Positions 48,331-61,255 are shown, counted from the stretch's first letter. The stretch is DNA of 64,000 nucleotides from Tolypeutes matacus (GCA_026826555.1 JAKSZT010054565.1:4886728-4950727); one strand, 5' to 3'. The notes: generated by a model from the letters alone, not told the origin. Translations and numbers: made by a program.

Positions 48331-49659
48331 GGAAGGACCGAGGAGGGAAATCATGTCAAGTGAACTGAAGTTCATTCAACTGAGAGCTCTGCCAGGGGCA
48401 TCTCTGGCCTGGGTTCTAGTTGTTGAAATGGCACAGGGCCTGGCACATGGGGCATAGGGGAGGCGTGGCTGCAGTCCCTGTTACTGACACTGTGTTTTAT
48501 CAGCCCTCTGTGTCCAGCCAGTTGCTTTCAGGCTGCTTAGACACAGCTCAGGCCACGAGGCAAGGTGACTCCCAGGCCACCCCTCATGTGTGTGCCTTGG
48601 GGCACTGCAGAAAAGAATTCCTCTCTAGTCCACAGTTCTCTCCCATCCTCTCGGCAGAGGGGAGTCTGGTGGCCGAGGACAAGACAAGGGGGAGAGCCAA
48701 GGAGGGCACCTCCGTGCACCCACTCAGGCAGCACCCAGGATGGGAAGCCAGTCCTCAGCCCGAGGCCGAGCCCACCCTGAGCTCAGCAAGACCCCTGAGA
48801 AACCACCAGCTGGCTTTCCCGGGCAACTCCAACACAGGGCCGGACCGGCACGTGCAGCCCATCAAAACCGGATTAATAAAACACTCGCCTAATTTGAGAG
48901 GGAAAAAAAACTAACAAGATTTATTTTTAATTAGTCCCTGAACTTTCATGCCTGCAAGCTCTCACTAGTGAGGTTGCTTCTTCCACAAGCTGATTGTGCC
49001 CGTCACCCCCGATGTCACGGAGGAACCAGCCCGGGGTCCCGCGGCCACGCAGGATGCGTTACACCCATCTGGGGCTTCATGGGGGACATGCCTTGCTCCA
49101 GCCATTTGGGGACTGCACACCAGAGACGCAGGTCCTCCAGACTGACCCCAAGCCCTCAGCTTCCTCGGGTGGAGTCAGAGAAGGGGCAGTGAGGGAGAGG
49201 ACAGGGCGCAGTTGTGGGCAGCAGCTGGGGGAGACCTTGGGGACATCCCTGCAACCGGTTGCACGTCATCAATGAATATTTTGAGACAGCTCTTTTCCGA
49301 GCCTGCGCTGGCGGGCTCTGAATGAGAATCCTCACGTTGTGCTCTAGAAGAGAGCATGCCCAGTGGTTGGATCCTAATCCATCAAGAGGAGCATTTCAGA
49401 AAGGAGAGAAGCTCAGCCTCCCCTCCGCTAAGCTGTGATCAGCGCCCCTCCTGGTAGGAGCAGACTGGGGCAGCCTCTGGTATCCGACTGGCTTTGGGGA
49501 TCCCCGTGGTCTGCCAGGTACCCCACCCAGTCCCCTATGGAGTTGGCTGAGGCTCAGTGGGTGGTGCAAATGTCCTAGCTACCTGCAAGCTCTCCTCAGG
49601 CCCCAGGTGTTCAGAGAACTCTGGTGCAAGTACTCAGCACTTCTCTAATAAACAGGTGT

Positions 49660-50210
49660 TGGGAGAAGTAGCACAGTCATTGAGTTAATGTAGTGGAGAA
49701 AAAAAGGAAAGGTTTTTTTAATCAGTCAGTGTTATACGATCAAGAATCCTAATAAAGATGGAATACGATGGAAATATACAGAGAATGTGCTATCCAATAT
49801 CCTGGCCAATTAAAATACATTTATTGCATGTTGGATTTTTAAATGTCTTCATTCCGGTGCATTATAGAAAAACTTCAAAAGATTGCATTTCAGAAACTGT
49901 TTATCTCTCAGACTGCTGTCCTCTCGTCATGTCATCTGGAAATACGGAAACAGAGGGCACAAGAGGGAAAGGCTGTATGGGGCACCTCGATAATGTGAGC
50001 CCCATATTAAATCATTTATTAATAAATAACCTGATTTTGATTTTTAATTACTTGTGTAATCTACACTTTTACATTGTCACAATGGATGTTTACTTTGGTG
50101 ATTTATAACATGTAACACTTTCTGTTCTATTCAAATGCACAAGTGTAAGCATTTTCCAACTTCTTTGTTCTTAGATAAAAGGAAATTGATCTTTATCTGG
50201 TTACCATTCT
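49660..50210. promoter_or_regulatory. Candidate conserved intronic enhancer-like block
   Basis: A repeat-free AT-rich segment includes ggccaattaaaatacattta, aaatcatttattaataaata and gatttttaattacttgtgta. Dense homeodomain-type cores and absence of transposons suggest constraint, without proof. Confidence 0.35.
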
Positions 50211-50894
50211 GCCTTTTAAGCACAGTAAATGCTGTTTTGGAGGATGGGGGGAGGGTGTGATGTTTCCATGGCTTCTTTCATTTTCTCCCTTATTCTAAGA
50301 AGTTTCCAGAATGTCTTTGTCCATGGCTCTGACTTGCCTCTCTCAGTGTCTCCAAAACAGTGACTACTGGTCACAAACTATGAGGCCGAAGTTCAGAAAA
50401 AATAATTTCTCAATCTTTAAAATTGCAAAAAGCAGTATTCTTTGGCTTCTGCTAGCATCACCAGGACTTCTGCTAGCTTCACCCCTAGATTTCCCAGGAA
50501 GCACTCTGTGGCGTTTCTGCTCTTATCCACGGGTCCGCTGGTGGGGGTGGGACCCAAGGGTCAGCGCAGCTCCTCCTGGGTCAGTGCTGCCCTTTCTCCA
50601 CCCACCACCCACCTGGCAAGTCTGGTCCAGCCTTCTGCATCTGCAGCAAATAAAAGTTCAGTATCACAAGACACCCTGACCTGATCTCCACGCTTCTGGG
50701 AACAGCCCAATGACAAGAGGAGCCTTGTGGTTTGCCTCCCATGTCCTGGCAGTCAGTGGGTCCCCACCATTGACCTTCACAGCCCAAAGGGTCCCCAGCT
50801 CGAATCCAGGGAGGAAAACGGACATTGGCATGATCCAAGGAAGCCAGATGTCCAAGCTAACTCCCCCTGAGCCTGCTCACTTTCATTAATCCAC

Positions 50895-51120
50895 TTACAA
50901 ATTCATTCATTCATTCAGCAAATAATCTCTGAGGGCATATCATGAGCCAGACTCTTTCCCAGGCATTGGGAAACAGCAGGATATACAGACACAGGCTTTG
51001 CTCTCATGGAGCCACTTTCACATTCTCCCGTGTGGAGAGACAGACAATGATGAAACACAAATGTATGGTGTATCATACAGGGTGAGTGCTATGGAGAAAC
51101 GGGGAGCAGGAAATGGAAGG
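50895..51120 (-). repeat. L2 LINE 3' end
   Basis: It begins with attcattcattcattcagca, continues with tatcatgagccagactcttt and ttgctctcatggagccactt, then gagagacagacaatgatgaa and gtgagtgctatggagaaa. This is the inverted L2 3' end. Confidence 0.7.
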
Positions 51121-51424
51121 GGAATAGGAGCTGCTGTGGGGGAAAGAGGTATATACATGAACAGGTGGGCACAGGAAACCTCATGAGAAGGAGATATTGG
51201 TGCACAAACCCTGAAGGCGAGGGAGCAAGCCACGTGACCTTGAGTGGGACCTCAGGGACCCCTCTCTGAGCTCTGGGGGCTCTTCCATCTGCACCCAGGA
51301 ATCTGGCCCTTGCAGCATCCAGGTATTTGCTGTTCCAGGTACAAGTTGTCTTTCCAAAAGGACCAGGGGCACCTTGGGGGAGGGATCCTGGTCCCCGCTG
51401 TACTTGTCTCCTCTGTTTGCCCAG

Positions 51425-51790
51425 CACACTGCTCATTCATTCTGCACTGGTTCAGTCATTTGGCCTCTCAAGTCCACTTATACAGTGCCCCTACCACGTG
51501 CAAGGGGCTCCTGGAGGCCCTGGGGTTATGGCAATTAAAAGGATAGACCACTCTGCCCCCCTTCACAAGCCCTAGATTCTCTTGGGTGCAAAACAATATA
51601 TGAGGAAAGGAACAACTGGACTGAAGAAGATAATTTCAGGAAGTATTAAGTACAGGAAAGCAGGGGCTGGGGGTGTATATATATTTTAGACAGGGTAGTC
51701 AGGGATGGTCTCTTTGAAGAGATCACATTCAAGCTGAAATTCCACTGTCCCTGGAAGAAGGACTCAAGGAGGGGTAAGAGGGCAAGTGGG
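51425..51790 (-). repeat. L2 LINE 3' end, second copy
   Basis: The same inverted L2 order repeats, weaker at first (cacgtgcaaggggctcctgg), then clearly with gacagggtagtcagggatgg and agatcacattcaagctgaaa. It may be a second insertion rather than one interrupted copy, since both begin with the tail. Confidence 0.6.
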
Positions 51791-51794
51791 GGTT

Positions 51795-52970
51795 TACAAG
51801 AGGCAGTCAGATGAAGAGGGGTGCAGGATGGGCCAGGAGTCAGGCAGGCACAGATCCCATGGGGCCGCCTGGGAGGGTCGGGTGACCTGGTTTAGAGATT
51901 TTAAAAATCCCCCTTCAGCCTGGGCTGCCTCTACAGAGGGGAGGTGCTCCAGGATGGGCAGCGACCAAGTTCAACTGCACCCCAGGCGATACACAAAGGG
52001 GCCCTGTCCTCAGGGCCCCTCTTGGTGCCAGGGAGCTATGCAGGCACCAGGTGAGGTGCCAGGTGAGGTGCTCCTCGTCTTTAACCATGTGACGCACACT
52101 GGGCCTGTGGGCACTAAATATCTCCCTGCAACCCTGCGCTTTATTGATTCCTTGGGAAAAAGACGACAATTATTTTCTGAAAATAGATGGCATATTTGTC
52201 TATCCTCCGCAGCAGCTCATACTCCAATAGATAAAGTGTCAGGAGAAAAATCAAAGAAAATGGAGGTGCCCATATCTCAGACAGATTTCTTTTTCATATT
52301 GGCAATAGGTGAGCAACCAGCAGGAAAGCCAAAGAGGACCACGACCGAGGGGCGAGGCAGAGAGCCCCATTCAGTCTTCATGGGGAAGGGCTGGGAGGAT
52401 GCCGAAGCAGGAGAAGTGGCCAGAGCAGCCTGGCACCCATTTACCCCTGTATGGGGACAAGCACCCTCACTTTCTCTTTGAAGGAGATCCAGGGCTCCGT
52501 GTACCTATAAGAGACACCCATTCCACCTGCCCGCTTCCAGGAATGGGCATGTAGCCCAGTCCTCCTGAGCTTACAGGGGAGCTGCTATATTCCCTGTCAT
52601 AGTTCGGAGAGTTGGAGCTGGGTTCCTGTCCCCTGCACCTGGAAGACTCCTGGCTAATACGAGGGGGATGGGAGGTGCTACCCAAAGCGGTAGAAGGAAG
52701 CCATCAGCACAGGGTCCTCCAGGCTTAGGCAAAGCATCCTTGGCAGAGACCTGGCCCTCAGGGGAGCAATGTCCATACGTCCGTGTGAAATTTGGGAGGA
52801 TGGCCGTTAGATAATGCATCAGCAAAATCAGGTCCGCTCTGACCCACGCAATGGCGTCTGGCCAGGCTCTCATGAGAACCTGGCGGCGTGAGTGACCCTT
52901 ACGCTGGCAGAGCCGGGCGGCATGGAGGGCCTCCTGCTCTGGGCTGTGCACCTGGACCCACGGGCCGCTC
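51795..52970. other. Intronic stretch beside the 52973 exon
   Basis: No further exon is supported. A repeat-free patch at 52130-52320 looks possibly conserved. The 231-codon plus-strand frame at 51786-52481 is on the wrong strand, includes old-repeat sequence and matches nothing known. Confidence 0.45.
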
Positions 52971-52972
52971 AC

Positions 52973-53125
52973 CTGTGTGGATCCTGAGGTGGACCTTGAG
53001 GTGATGGGATGTCCGGAAAGTTTTCCCACAGTAGGGGCAGTCCTTCATGGCCGAGCCCAGGCTCCTGTCACGAAGCAGCGCAGGCTGCTGGACGCCGGCG
53101 GCTCTCCCAGCCTCCTCGCCAATGT
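52973..53125 (-). CDS. ZNF536: ZNF536 internal coding exon (partial zinc finger)
   Basis: This internal coding exon of ZNF536, a nuclear C2H2 zinc-finger repressor, is 153 bp (51 codons) and open throughout. On the minus strand it is preceded by a ctgcag acceptor and followed by the donor CACACAG|gtgagc. Both ends are phase 1: the first codon (Asp) takes its G from the previous exon, and the last G starts the Gly codon completed by the next exon. The peptide starts [19 protein letters not shown] and contains a classical finger, C-P-Y-C, twelve residues, H-L-R-I-H, ending in H-T-G. The TGEKP linker is finished by the 41502-39931 exon. I recognise the peptide as ZNF536; sequence recall is not a database search, but the match to the next exon's reading frame is independent support. 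The start codon and first fingers are upstream, outside the window. Confidence 0.95.
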
Positions 53126-53239
53126 CTGCAGTGGGGGAAAGACGTTCTCACGTCACTTCAGCACATGTCAGAAGTTGTTCGCACCAAAACTGCTAACACC
53201 ACACAAAGTTAAACATGTCAATACTACACCTGTCTATTT

Positions 53240-53560
53240 CATTCTTTAAATCTGACAGAATGCTGACAATTCATGTATTTTCTTGTTATTCTCTTAAATT
53301 ATTTCATCTTTCCTATCATCATTTTAAGCAGCATATGGTACCTTTATATTGAACTGAATTAAACAAGAAAAGAAACAGCTGTGTCAGCAGCTGGTTTGAT
53401 TTCTTCTTTTGCTCAGCTTCTATTAGATTTTTTTTTTTCCGAAAGTTTAAAAAGTTGGTGTTTGTTGAATTTGATTAATTTATACGATGGACGAGCTGGA
53501 GAGTTCACTGTCGCATTGAAATCCCATTTGCATAATATCAAGCAATAAACGAAAAAAAAT
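53240..53560. promoter_or_regulatory. Candidate conserved block with octamer-like site
   Basis: Near the exon's acceptor lies AT-rich repeat-free DNA with cccatttgcataatatcaag, which contains ATTTGCATAA, close to the POU-factor octamer, and a nearby gaatttgattaatttatacg. Function is inferred only. Confidence 0.3.
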
Positions 53561-53564
53561 GTGT

Positions 53565-56500
53565 CTCAGCTGAGTCCCCAAGACATGCAGACATACAGCT
53601 ATTTTGGGACAGGAAAGAAAATTATCCCAAACTGATCATTTCTCCCTTGTAGAATCTTGTATCTCTCACTAGCTGGTGTAATCTCTTGAAAGGGAGAAGA
53701 AAAAGTATGGAAATGTGGTTCCACAATTAGACCATGATAAACATATAGGGATGTATTCAAAGTCATGTGCAGAAACTCAGCTGCAAAACTCCCATAAACT
53801 TAGTGCACTGCAGTTAAATCTTCGTGCAGCAACTTGAGGACTTCCTCTGTCAAGTAGCAATTCAAATTTTCCTTTCTGCTGCTATTTGTTATGTAACCCA
53901 AACCATTAGAAAATGGAATAAAATTTACATACGGTTGCTTTCTGCACAGAAATGATGGGACATAATGGTAAATAAAACTGTGAAAATATCTGGTGGTTGG
54001 AGGGATACATTACTGCAACCCGAAGCCTGACAGCACATTGCCAAAAAGGCGACATCCGGGAAGCCGGCAGGAGTAGGGAGTCTGTGCTTCGAGGATGGGA
54101 GGCAAAAGAGCCTGCTTCTCTGGACCCGCTTTTCTTCCTGCCTCCTCAGCTTCCCCACAAAGCCGGGGGCTGGCAGCCTGGCATGGATTCCAAGCTCCCG
54201 AAGCTAGTGGGGTCCTTGCTGCAGCGTCCAGCCCACCCTCCAAGCCTCATGGTAAATCCCACTATGAGAACAAGGGACCTTCTTGGATAATAAGCAGATC
54301 TGTGTGTTCTGCAGAGATGGGAATAAATACGTTTTGTACCTTCCTAGCAATGGAAAATGCAAATTGCTTGTATTCTGCAGCATCCGTTCCTGGTGCTCTC
54401 TGCTAACGGCCAAAAGAGACAGACTTATGGACCATAAACGAGAAGAAGGCGAGTGTATTTAATTCTTATGTGGCTGTTAATGCCAAATAACTTCGGAAAG
54501 CCTTTGGTTTGGAGCAACCTCTCTGCCTTTGGACTATATACGATGATTCTGTCACCCTGGTCCAGTTATTTGAAAGTTCCTTTTTGATCCTAGTCTCTCA
54601 ACAACTCTGGTTAGAAGAGCTATCATTGGGAGAACTATTCAAAGCATCTAACTGTCCAGCATTTCCACCCAACCTCACCCCAAACATGTTGAATTTGCCC
54701 CCTCAGTTACTCAGCTTTCTTGTTGCTTAGATCACCAGGTCAGTTTAAAGCAACCATGAGTCATTAAAATTCTGCCCAAGTGCTCCTTGGAACCTAGTGA
54801 AGTAACACTATTTAAGTTAGGAGGCCAATCAATAGCTGTCAATTTGAATGATTAGCAGAACTTAAGTGTCTTGGAAGTTGGCTTTAAGGATGGAGGGAGG
54901 CAGGTGCTCACTCCCACTGGGAAATTCCTTCAAGGCCTTGGGTTCCATGATGAGCATCTCCCCCCAGCACTTCCTCCAGAAGAACCACCTGTGAGTGGTA
55001 ACAAGGCAGCGATTGTCAGAAAGAAGCCACAGAAGAGATGATGGAGGGTATATTTCTACTTCAGCTTCTGGGAAGTGCTTGTCCATGGCATATTATAGAT
55101 AAATATGTAGATAGGGGCGAAATTGCTGTTCTGGAAGGCTTGGTAGAAGTTGAGTATGAGCTGGGCCTCACCATATGTCACTCTAAGCGATGGCCTGTAT
55201 CAGTTTTCCTTTTATTTTCCCATCTCAGATATGTGTGGCCCAATAAAAGGAATAAATTTGTAAGATAAACAGCTTTCTCTGCAGATTTAAGAGTCTAATT
55301 TTCACTTTACACAGAAATGTTTTTTGTTTCTTTTTTTCTTCTGGAGGGCTAGAAGACCTAGGGCATTTACTCTTAGACTAATCCTACTGGAAAAACAAAC
55401 TCTGAGCGACGATGAAGGGGAATTGTGGGTGGTCCCAGGAAGTGACCAGAGAGGCTGAAAGCCAAGTACAGCAGTGGCTGGGGCAGGCCTTGTCTGGCCG
55501 CACACTTGCACAGGGCCCTGCGTGGGGCCCCCACCCATGGGTGGACGTACATCAGCGAGCACAATGTGTGCCTCTCTTGGCTCATCTGTGAAATGGGGGA
55601 CAGCCCTACCAAGTTTGAGACCAGGGTGCCCTGGGAGCAGGGACATTTGGCTGCAGGCTGCAATGCCATCTCCCTGCCCAACATATCCTTAGCCTGGTGT
55701 GCTCTGGACACCCATGGGCTGGAGGAATGTCTGAGCAGCAGCTCCTGGGACTTCTGCTTCTTTTCTTGCCCCCACTAACAACATGGAATCTGTTCTTCAG
55801 AAATGGGCAACTTGTATGGATGCTGTGATAAAAGTCCAGAGGGACATGGACTATATTTGTAACCCTTCCAGGGTTCCAGTCAAGAACATATTAATCGAAA
55901 TAGGTATCAAACAACTTTATAGGTTTTCTCCTCTTCCTACAAGCTGAAGGGGTTTACTGAAAATGGGGGAATGGATCCAAATCATTTCAAGTTGCTTTTC
56001 AAGAATATGTTATTTTTTAGGCAGGGAGACCTCAGATAACTGATCTTCCAAATTTCGTCTTCTCAAGGTCAGATGCCATGGCTTCTGCATGTTCAATTGC
56101 TTCTTTGAATCTTCCAAAGTGTGAAAGGGGGTGGCCTTGGTGAATAACCTGCCCTGAGTGTACACAAAGGGAGGACCCACGTGGGGGATGAAGGAGGAGC
56201 CAAGGGGCTTAAAAACGGCCATCGATCATGTTAGAATCTTCATCATCTACTGAACAACAAACTGGCCATACTGGAGAGACAAAGAAACAGATGCTGAGAA
56301 AGATGAGTACATAACTTTTCAAAAGTTGAAGCCAAGGCAAACGTCAGACACAATCGGTGGTTGTCTGAAGCCATCTCTGAGTCTGGCTCTCTTGCTGTAC
56401 ACAAACATGATTGGAATTTATGTGTGCCTCAATATAACCTTAATTACTCAGAAATGTAAAATTTTGGTTAATAAAATCATTTTGTACTTTATCGGTAGAA

Positions 56501-58575
56501 TATCCCCAGGTTATCTTTCAACACCAAGCTTCCTTAGAACGTATTTAAAATAGACTTAGTTTTCCCAGAAGGCTGACTCGGGAAAGCAAGTCCCTCGGTT
56601 CCCATCTGGCCTGGGGGGACTGGCCGTCCGTTGGTCCTTCAGTTCTGGCTTCGGTAATCCTGCAATGCCAGTGCAGCTCCAAGCCCATCCCAGGCAATCT
56701 CCGCCATCTGCCTGGGTTTGGGACTTAGAGGCACCACCCTCCCCCTTTCTTCCCCAGCCACAGTAAGTAACCCTGGGACACAAGGGTTGAGACGGTGGGA
56801 TCACGGAATGAGTCACACCTGGGTGGCTGTCCCACACCAGGCTTTGCATGGATGAGAAATAAACATTGGTTACATTAAACCATGGAGATGTGGAGGGCTG
56901 TCGTTAAGGAAGGAGGTCGGGAACTGACTAACAAGAGTAAACCGGCTACCGCTGAGGTCATCTGAGTTTATCCGCAATTAACAAAATGACAGAGAGAACA
57001 AGAGCTAGAGAGAGAAAGACCAGAAGAGGCCGTGTGAGTCAGAAGTGAGGAAGGAAAGATGTTTCTTTTACATTGTGCACATACCTCAATTCTCACTTCA
57101 TACTAACTGCCAGTCAGCCTTGCCCTTCCTATGCCCAAGAGTACATTTTAAAAAGGATGATGATGATGATGATGATGAAGTACACACAATGAACAGAGAG
57201 TCACTCCAGCAACCTCACATGGGAAGGCAGCCGTCTGCATACCTGGGCATTTACTACTTTATGCTATAAAATGCCATGGTATTTTAATTTCTATGAAACT
57301 CCTAGTATCACAGTAAATACGTTTTCCCAGATGAGTTGTGCAGTTAATTCTGAAAGTCTGCCTTGTGCAAAGAGCATCTCAAAAGCATGCTCTCACTTCA
57401 TTAATAATAAAAAAAAAAAAACCTATTTGTGGAGTCTAAGGAATGAGGAGGCAGATAGGCAGGACGGCAAAAAAAAAAAAAAATCACATCTCTCTTAATT
57501 TCATTGCCTGCACCTACAGTGTTTTAAGATCTTTTCAGGGGCAGAAAAATAACACCTTGGAGAAAGTCCAAAGGAATACATAGCTCCTCTTAAAAGCTTA
57601 ACACTTTTCCTTATTTTGAAAACTTTAAAATTAACAGATGCTAATAAAACAATGATCCCTGTAGTACAGATTCCCCAGTCAAGTAAAGGGACCCTCTTAT
57701 TTTAAAAAATGATTAGACATTAATGGGATGCTTAAAAATTATAACATGACTGTTCACAACTCTACTTAACTCTTGGAGGACACAAGCCATGCTTTAGGTC
57801 AGTCTTAATTTGGTGTCATAAAATTTGTTTCATCATCAAAGTTCTCAGTTTTAGGATGGCCATATAGAGTTAGGTTAAACAGTTCAGTATGAATATGGAT
57901 GGTAACAATATTTGTTTACATAAAGAAGCCCATGCGTGGGAAGGCAAGAGCCAGCTATCTCTGGGGTTGCTGGGAATGGGGACTGGGCTGGGACTCACTG
58001 GTCCCCCCGAATAGAGGTGACACAGAGTGTCTGCCACCACTGTCATTTCTCACCTTCGACCCGGACTCAACACTGAGCACAGCTCTGATTTTGGCAAGAT
58101 ATGATTTCCAGGATAGGGGAAATAAGTTGTTAAAAGGCTAAAATTGGAGGGGAAAAAAAAAAAAAGGAGGGGGTCTGGAAGAGAATAGGATCTCAAACAA
58201 CGTCTCAAAAGCAACATTTTGATGAGTTAGGTGAAAATGAATCAGAAACACAGGCATTAGATCTCCCTTAAAATACGCAAGGGTTTCAAAATCAAGCACT
58301 GTGGCATGAATGTGTTTCTGGTGTGACCAAGCCCAGAGCCCTTTCCTAATTTTCCTGGGGGAGGGATGTGTATGTGCAGACTCCCCTGCTGTGGGACCAT
58401 GGGGTCTCTCCCCTTTGGCTCTGTGACACTGCTGTTGACAATGTCCCCTCTGATCCTTGGGCTGCCAGCACTTGCCAAAGTCCTCAGGGCCAGTGGGGAA
58501 TGGGCCAGGGCAAGTGCTGTGAGTCCCAGCCTCTGCTTCTGCCTCCAAACTGTGTGTCAGAGAGGTACGGGCCTC
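53565..58575. other. Intronic stretch, little recognised
   Basis: Apart from a (GAT)7 repeat and short A runs (57408-57420, 57470-57483, 58153-58165) no repeat family or exon was recognised. Confidence 0.5.
57156..57176 (+). repeat. (GAT)7 trinucleotide repeat
   Basis: Seven perfect GAT units within intronic DNA. They give an Asp run in one chance frame. Confidence 0.95.
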
Positions 58576-58579
58576 GGGT

Positions 58580-59095
58580 TCCCATCACTCCTTCGAATAA
58601 CCCCCGGTGCCTTCTCAGGACCTCAGCCTACCCCCTGCCTTAATGAACCCCATTCCTGCTCCGACCTGAACCCTGAGGATATACTGCAGCCACTCATCTT
58701 GCTGTTCTCTCCAAGCACACCAGGTCTGGTTCCCAACCTCAGTTTTGGCTCCTGTGGCTCCCTCCACCTGCAATCCTTTTTCCCCAGAAGTCACAAGGTT
58801 TTAGTCCAAAATTTTCCCCAGAGCTCCATCCCTGAGCCTGCGGACTGAAGGAGTCTCCCAACTTCGGGCTTCGGTCTTGTCTCACTGCTCTTGTCTTGGT
58901 TTGTTCCTTCTGACAGATTTGCAGACTCTAATAGACCTTTGTGTTTAACTGCTTGTTGCCTGCCCCCACCCCAGAGCAGAAAATCCCCGAGAACAGGGCT
59001 CATTAGCATCTTTTGCCACTAGGTCCCCAGCACATGGTAGACACTCAGCTCATTGCTGGGGCTCGATACGTATGCTTTTGAATGAGAAAAGAATA
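58580..59095 (+). repeat. Degraded L2 LINE 3' end
   Basis: The order ttctctccaagcacaccagg, ctccctccacctgcaatcct, agaacagggctcattagcat and ccagcacatggtagacactc follows the L2 3' end in forward direction, with strong divergence in between. Confidence 0.5.
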
Positions 59096-59479
59096 AACGG
59101 AGGAGGCGAGTGAATTGGAACTTAGATGCTAACCCTCAGAGAGGACAGTTGCTTGGAGTACCCTGGGAAGAACTGGCCCTGCACACCTCCAAAATACTAA
59201 AAATGCTCCAAAGCACTCAGTGCCTTTAGAGGCTGGGCACTGCCAGCAGGATGGCGAAGAGGCAAGGGGTGTCCTGGTAGGCTTCCTGGAGGAGGTGGCC
59301 TTGGGATTTCTCCCAGTTCTCTCTCCACCCAGGTGTAAAGAACGCCAAACCACAAGGCCACAAGGGACCTCTTTGGAAGGTGGGGTCGAGCTGCTAACTG
59401 TGGCACTTTCCACCATTTCGTTTACCCAATTCCTGGCTAAAAAGGAAGATCTCAGTCATAAGAAATAAAACAGCTGCAC

Positions 59480-60330
59480 ATAAGCATAAAGAGACATCCA
59501 CCAATAGGAGAGTACAGTAAAAGAGATATTTTAAAAATAATCTACGCCCCAATCACAAATTGTGATTATTACAAAATATTTGCTATGCCTTCCTTTTTTC
59601 ATAATGGAAATTGTTTTATTTTCTTTAAAAAAAAAAAAAAAGAAAGAAAACTATAGAAGCCTCTACTTTCAGTAAAGCACAGAGTCCCAAAAGATTTCTG
59701 TGTCATTTATTTTAAAAAGGGGAAAAAAAGCCCAAAGCTATAATTTTTAAGATAATGTGCAGCCCCCTCATAAATAGGTGGGATGGGGGAGAGAAGAGTA
59801 GGGGTGGGTATGTTTGACAGTTGGTTTTGTTTCCAGGAATTCTTACCTAGATGACACCTGAAAACAAGCTGGACCGATCTTTTTTAAAATATACTTGGTC
59901 AGTGGCCATAAGTTGTATAGCTGAATTTTCTCCCAGGAATGATGGATATTAAAAGGAGAAATGATGATTTGGAGATAACGCCTCCCCTGGAGACATGTTT
60001 TGCTATATTCTTTTTTAAACAAAGAAGACATCTTAAGCACCTTGCAATATCTTTCATTTAATAGTTGACAGAAGGCAGGTCCCTGAAGCACACTGGCCTG
60101 TGTCTTTCTCTTTAACCAGCTGAGTGATCCAAGCTTTTAATATAGCCATTCCAATTATTGTAAAAGTCATCTAGTACCTTATAACCACAAATATTGACAG
60201 TTTATTGCACAACACATTCCTGACATTTGAAGGTCACACCATACATAATACATATTCTTTTATAAAAGTGCCTGGAACAAAGAGATACATGATAAGCAAT
60301 TACCTCTCCCCGCGTGTATATATGTAGAGT
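59480..60330. promoter_or_regulatory. Candidate conserved AT-rich intronic block
   Basis: Repeat-poor AT-rich DNA (for example ccccaatcacaaattgtgat, atagccattccaattattgt) with one A run at 59627-59641. It is enhancer-like in texture only. Confidence 0.25.
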
Positions 60331-61082
60331 TCTGGGCTGAGTTAAGGTTGCATGAGAGGCACATGCACCATTTAAAATAATCTATTAAGGCAGCACGGAG
60401 GCATTCATGGATTCATGGATAATTACGAAATGGCTTGTGTACTCGCTGCGGTCGGATTGGCTGGCCCGGGTTTGGGGTCTGGGCAAACCTCCGCTGCTGA
60501 GTTTGGGTCACAATACTCCTTTACTACGGAGAGCCCTGCCTTCACAAGCTTTATTTTTTACACTCCCAATGCCACTAAGAGTAACAGAGCCACAACAGGT
60601 TCTCATTTTTTAGGCTGGTTTACGTGTGGCTGAAAGAAATTTTAAAAATCCACCCAGCTCAGTTGAGCCACTGTGGACTGCTGTGGTAGGCACTGACCGA
60701 GCTCTAGGCTCACGGCCCCTGCTGCCCATCTCCAAGACACTGGCATCCACAGAGACCCGTGGAACTGGGCCCTGACTTCAGCCCAGCCAGGGGGACCTGG
60801 CTGGCAGGAGCGAAGGAAACCTGGGTGGGAAGGGTGCTTCCCAAACCTCTGCTCACAGAGGCAGCCCCCATATCTCACCTCCGAAGGCACATTCTGAGAA
60901 GGAAGATGCTGTTTGCTCTCCTCCTCTCCCAAGGCTGCTGGATCTCCCCACCACCCCTACCTTGCCTTTCCAGGGTTAAGTCAGCCAGAAAGATGCAAAA
61001 TACAGATGAAAGTGGGGAGATATTTTGCAGTCCAAAAGTCTTCTGGACAAGACCAAATTCCACCAATTCTTAGTAGTGCAAT

Positions 61083-61255
61083 CCTGAAGAAATGATCTAA
61101 TCTCTCTCTGATTTGGTTTCCTTATCTTCCAAATGGGGATAGCTAAAATAATTCCTATCACAGAGGACTGCACAGAAAATATGGTATATAAACTGTCCAG
61201 AACCAACCCAGGCATGGGACGTGCTTCTAATAATAGTAGCTTTTTACATTAACGT
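61083..61255 (+). repeat. MIR SINE fragment
   Basis: The sequence ctctctctgatttggtttcc, ttatcttccaaatggggata and ataattcctatcacagagga, with aacccaggcatgggacgtgc at the end, follows forward MIR. Confidence 0.65.

Larger units (their letters stand above)
41503..52972 (-). other. ZNF536: ZNF536 intron between the two zinc-finger exons
   Basis: This 11.5-kb intron (donor gtgagc, acceptor ctgcag) interrupts the Gly codon of the TGEKP linker. AT-rich blocks at 41.5-42.5, 46.8-47.3 and 49.7-50.2 kb look like slowly evolving non-coding DNA. GC-richer parts (42.8-46.1 and 47.7-49.6 kb) hold MER5, MIR and simple repeats and many incidental open frames. No additional exon with good splice sites and recognisable peptide was found. 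Confidence 0.85.

Noticed and set aside
48990..49060. CpG island or internal promoter
   Set aside because: Only a short cluster of CG dinucleotides; too small and with no promoter elements.
52310..52320. Possible extra ZNF536 exon near ggcaataggtgagc
   Set aside because: The gt-like donor is on the plus strand, opposite to the gene, and no matching acceptor or peptide was found.
51786..52481. 231-codon plus-strand open frame
   Set aside because: Begins at the edge of L2-derived DNA, antisense to the gene, and shows no recognisable protein features.
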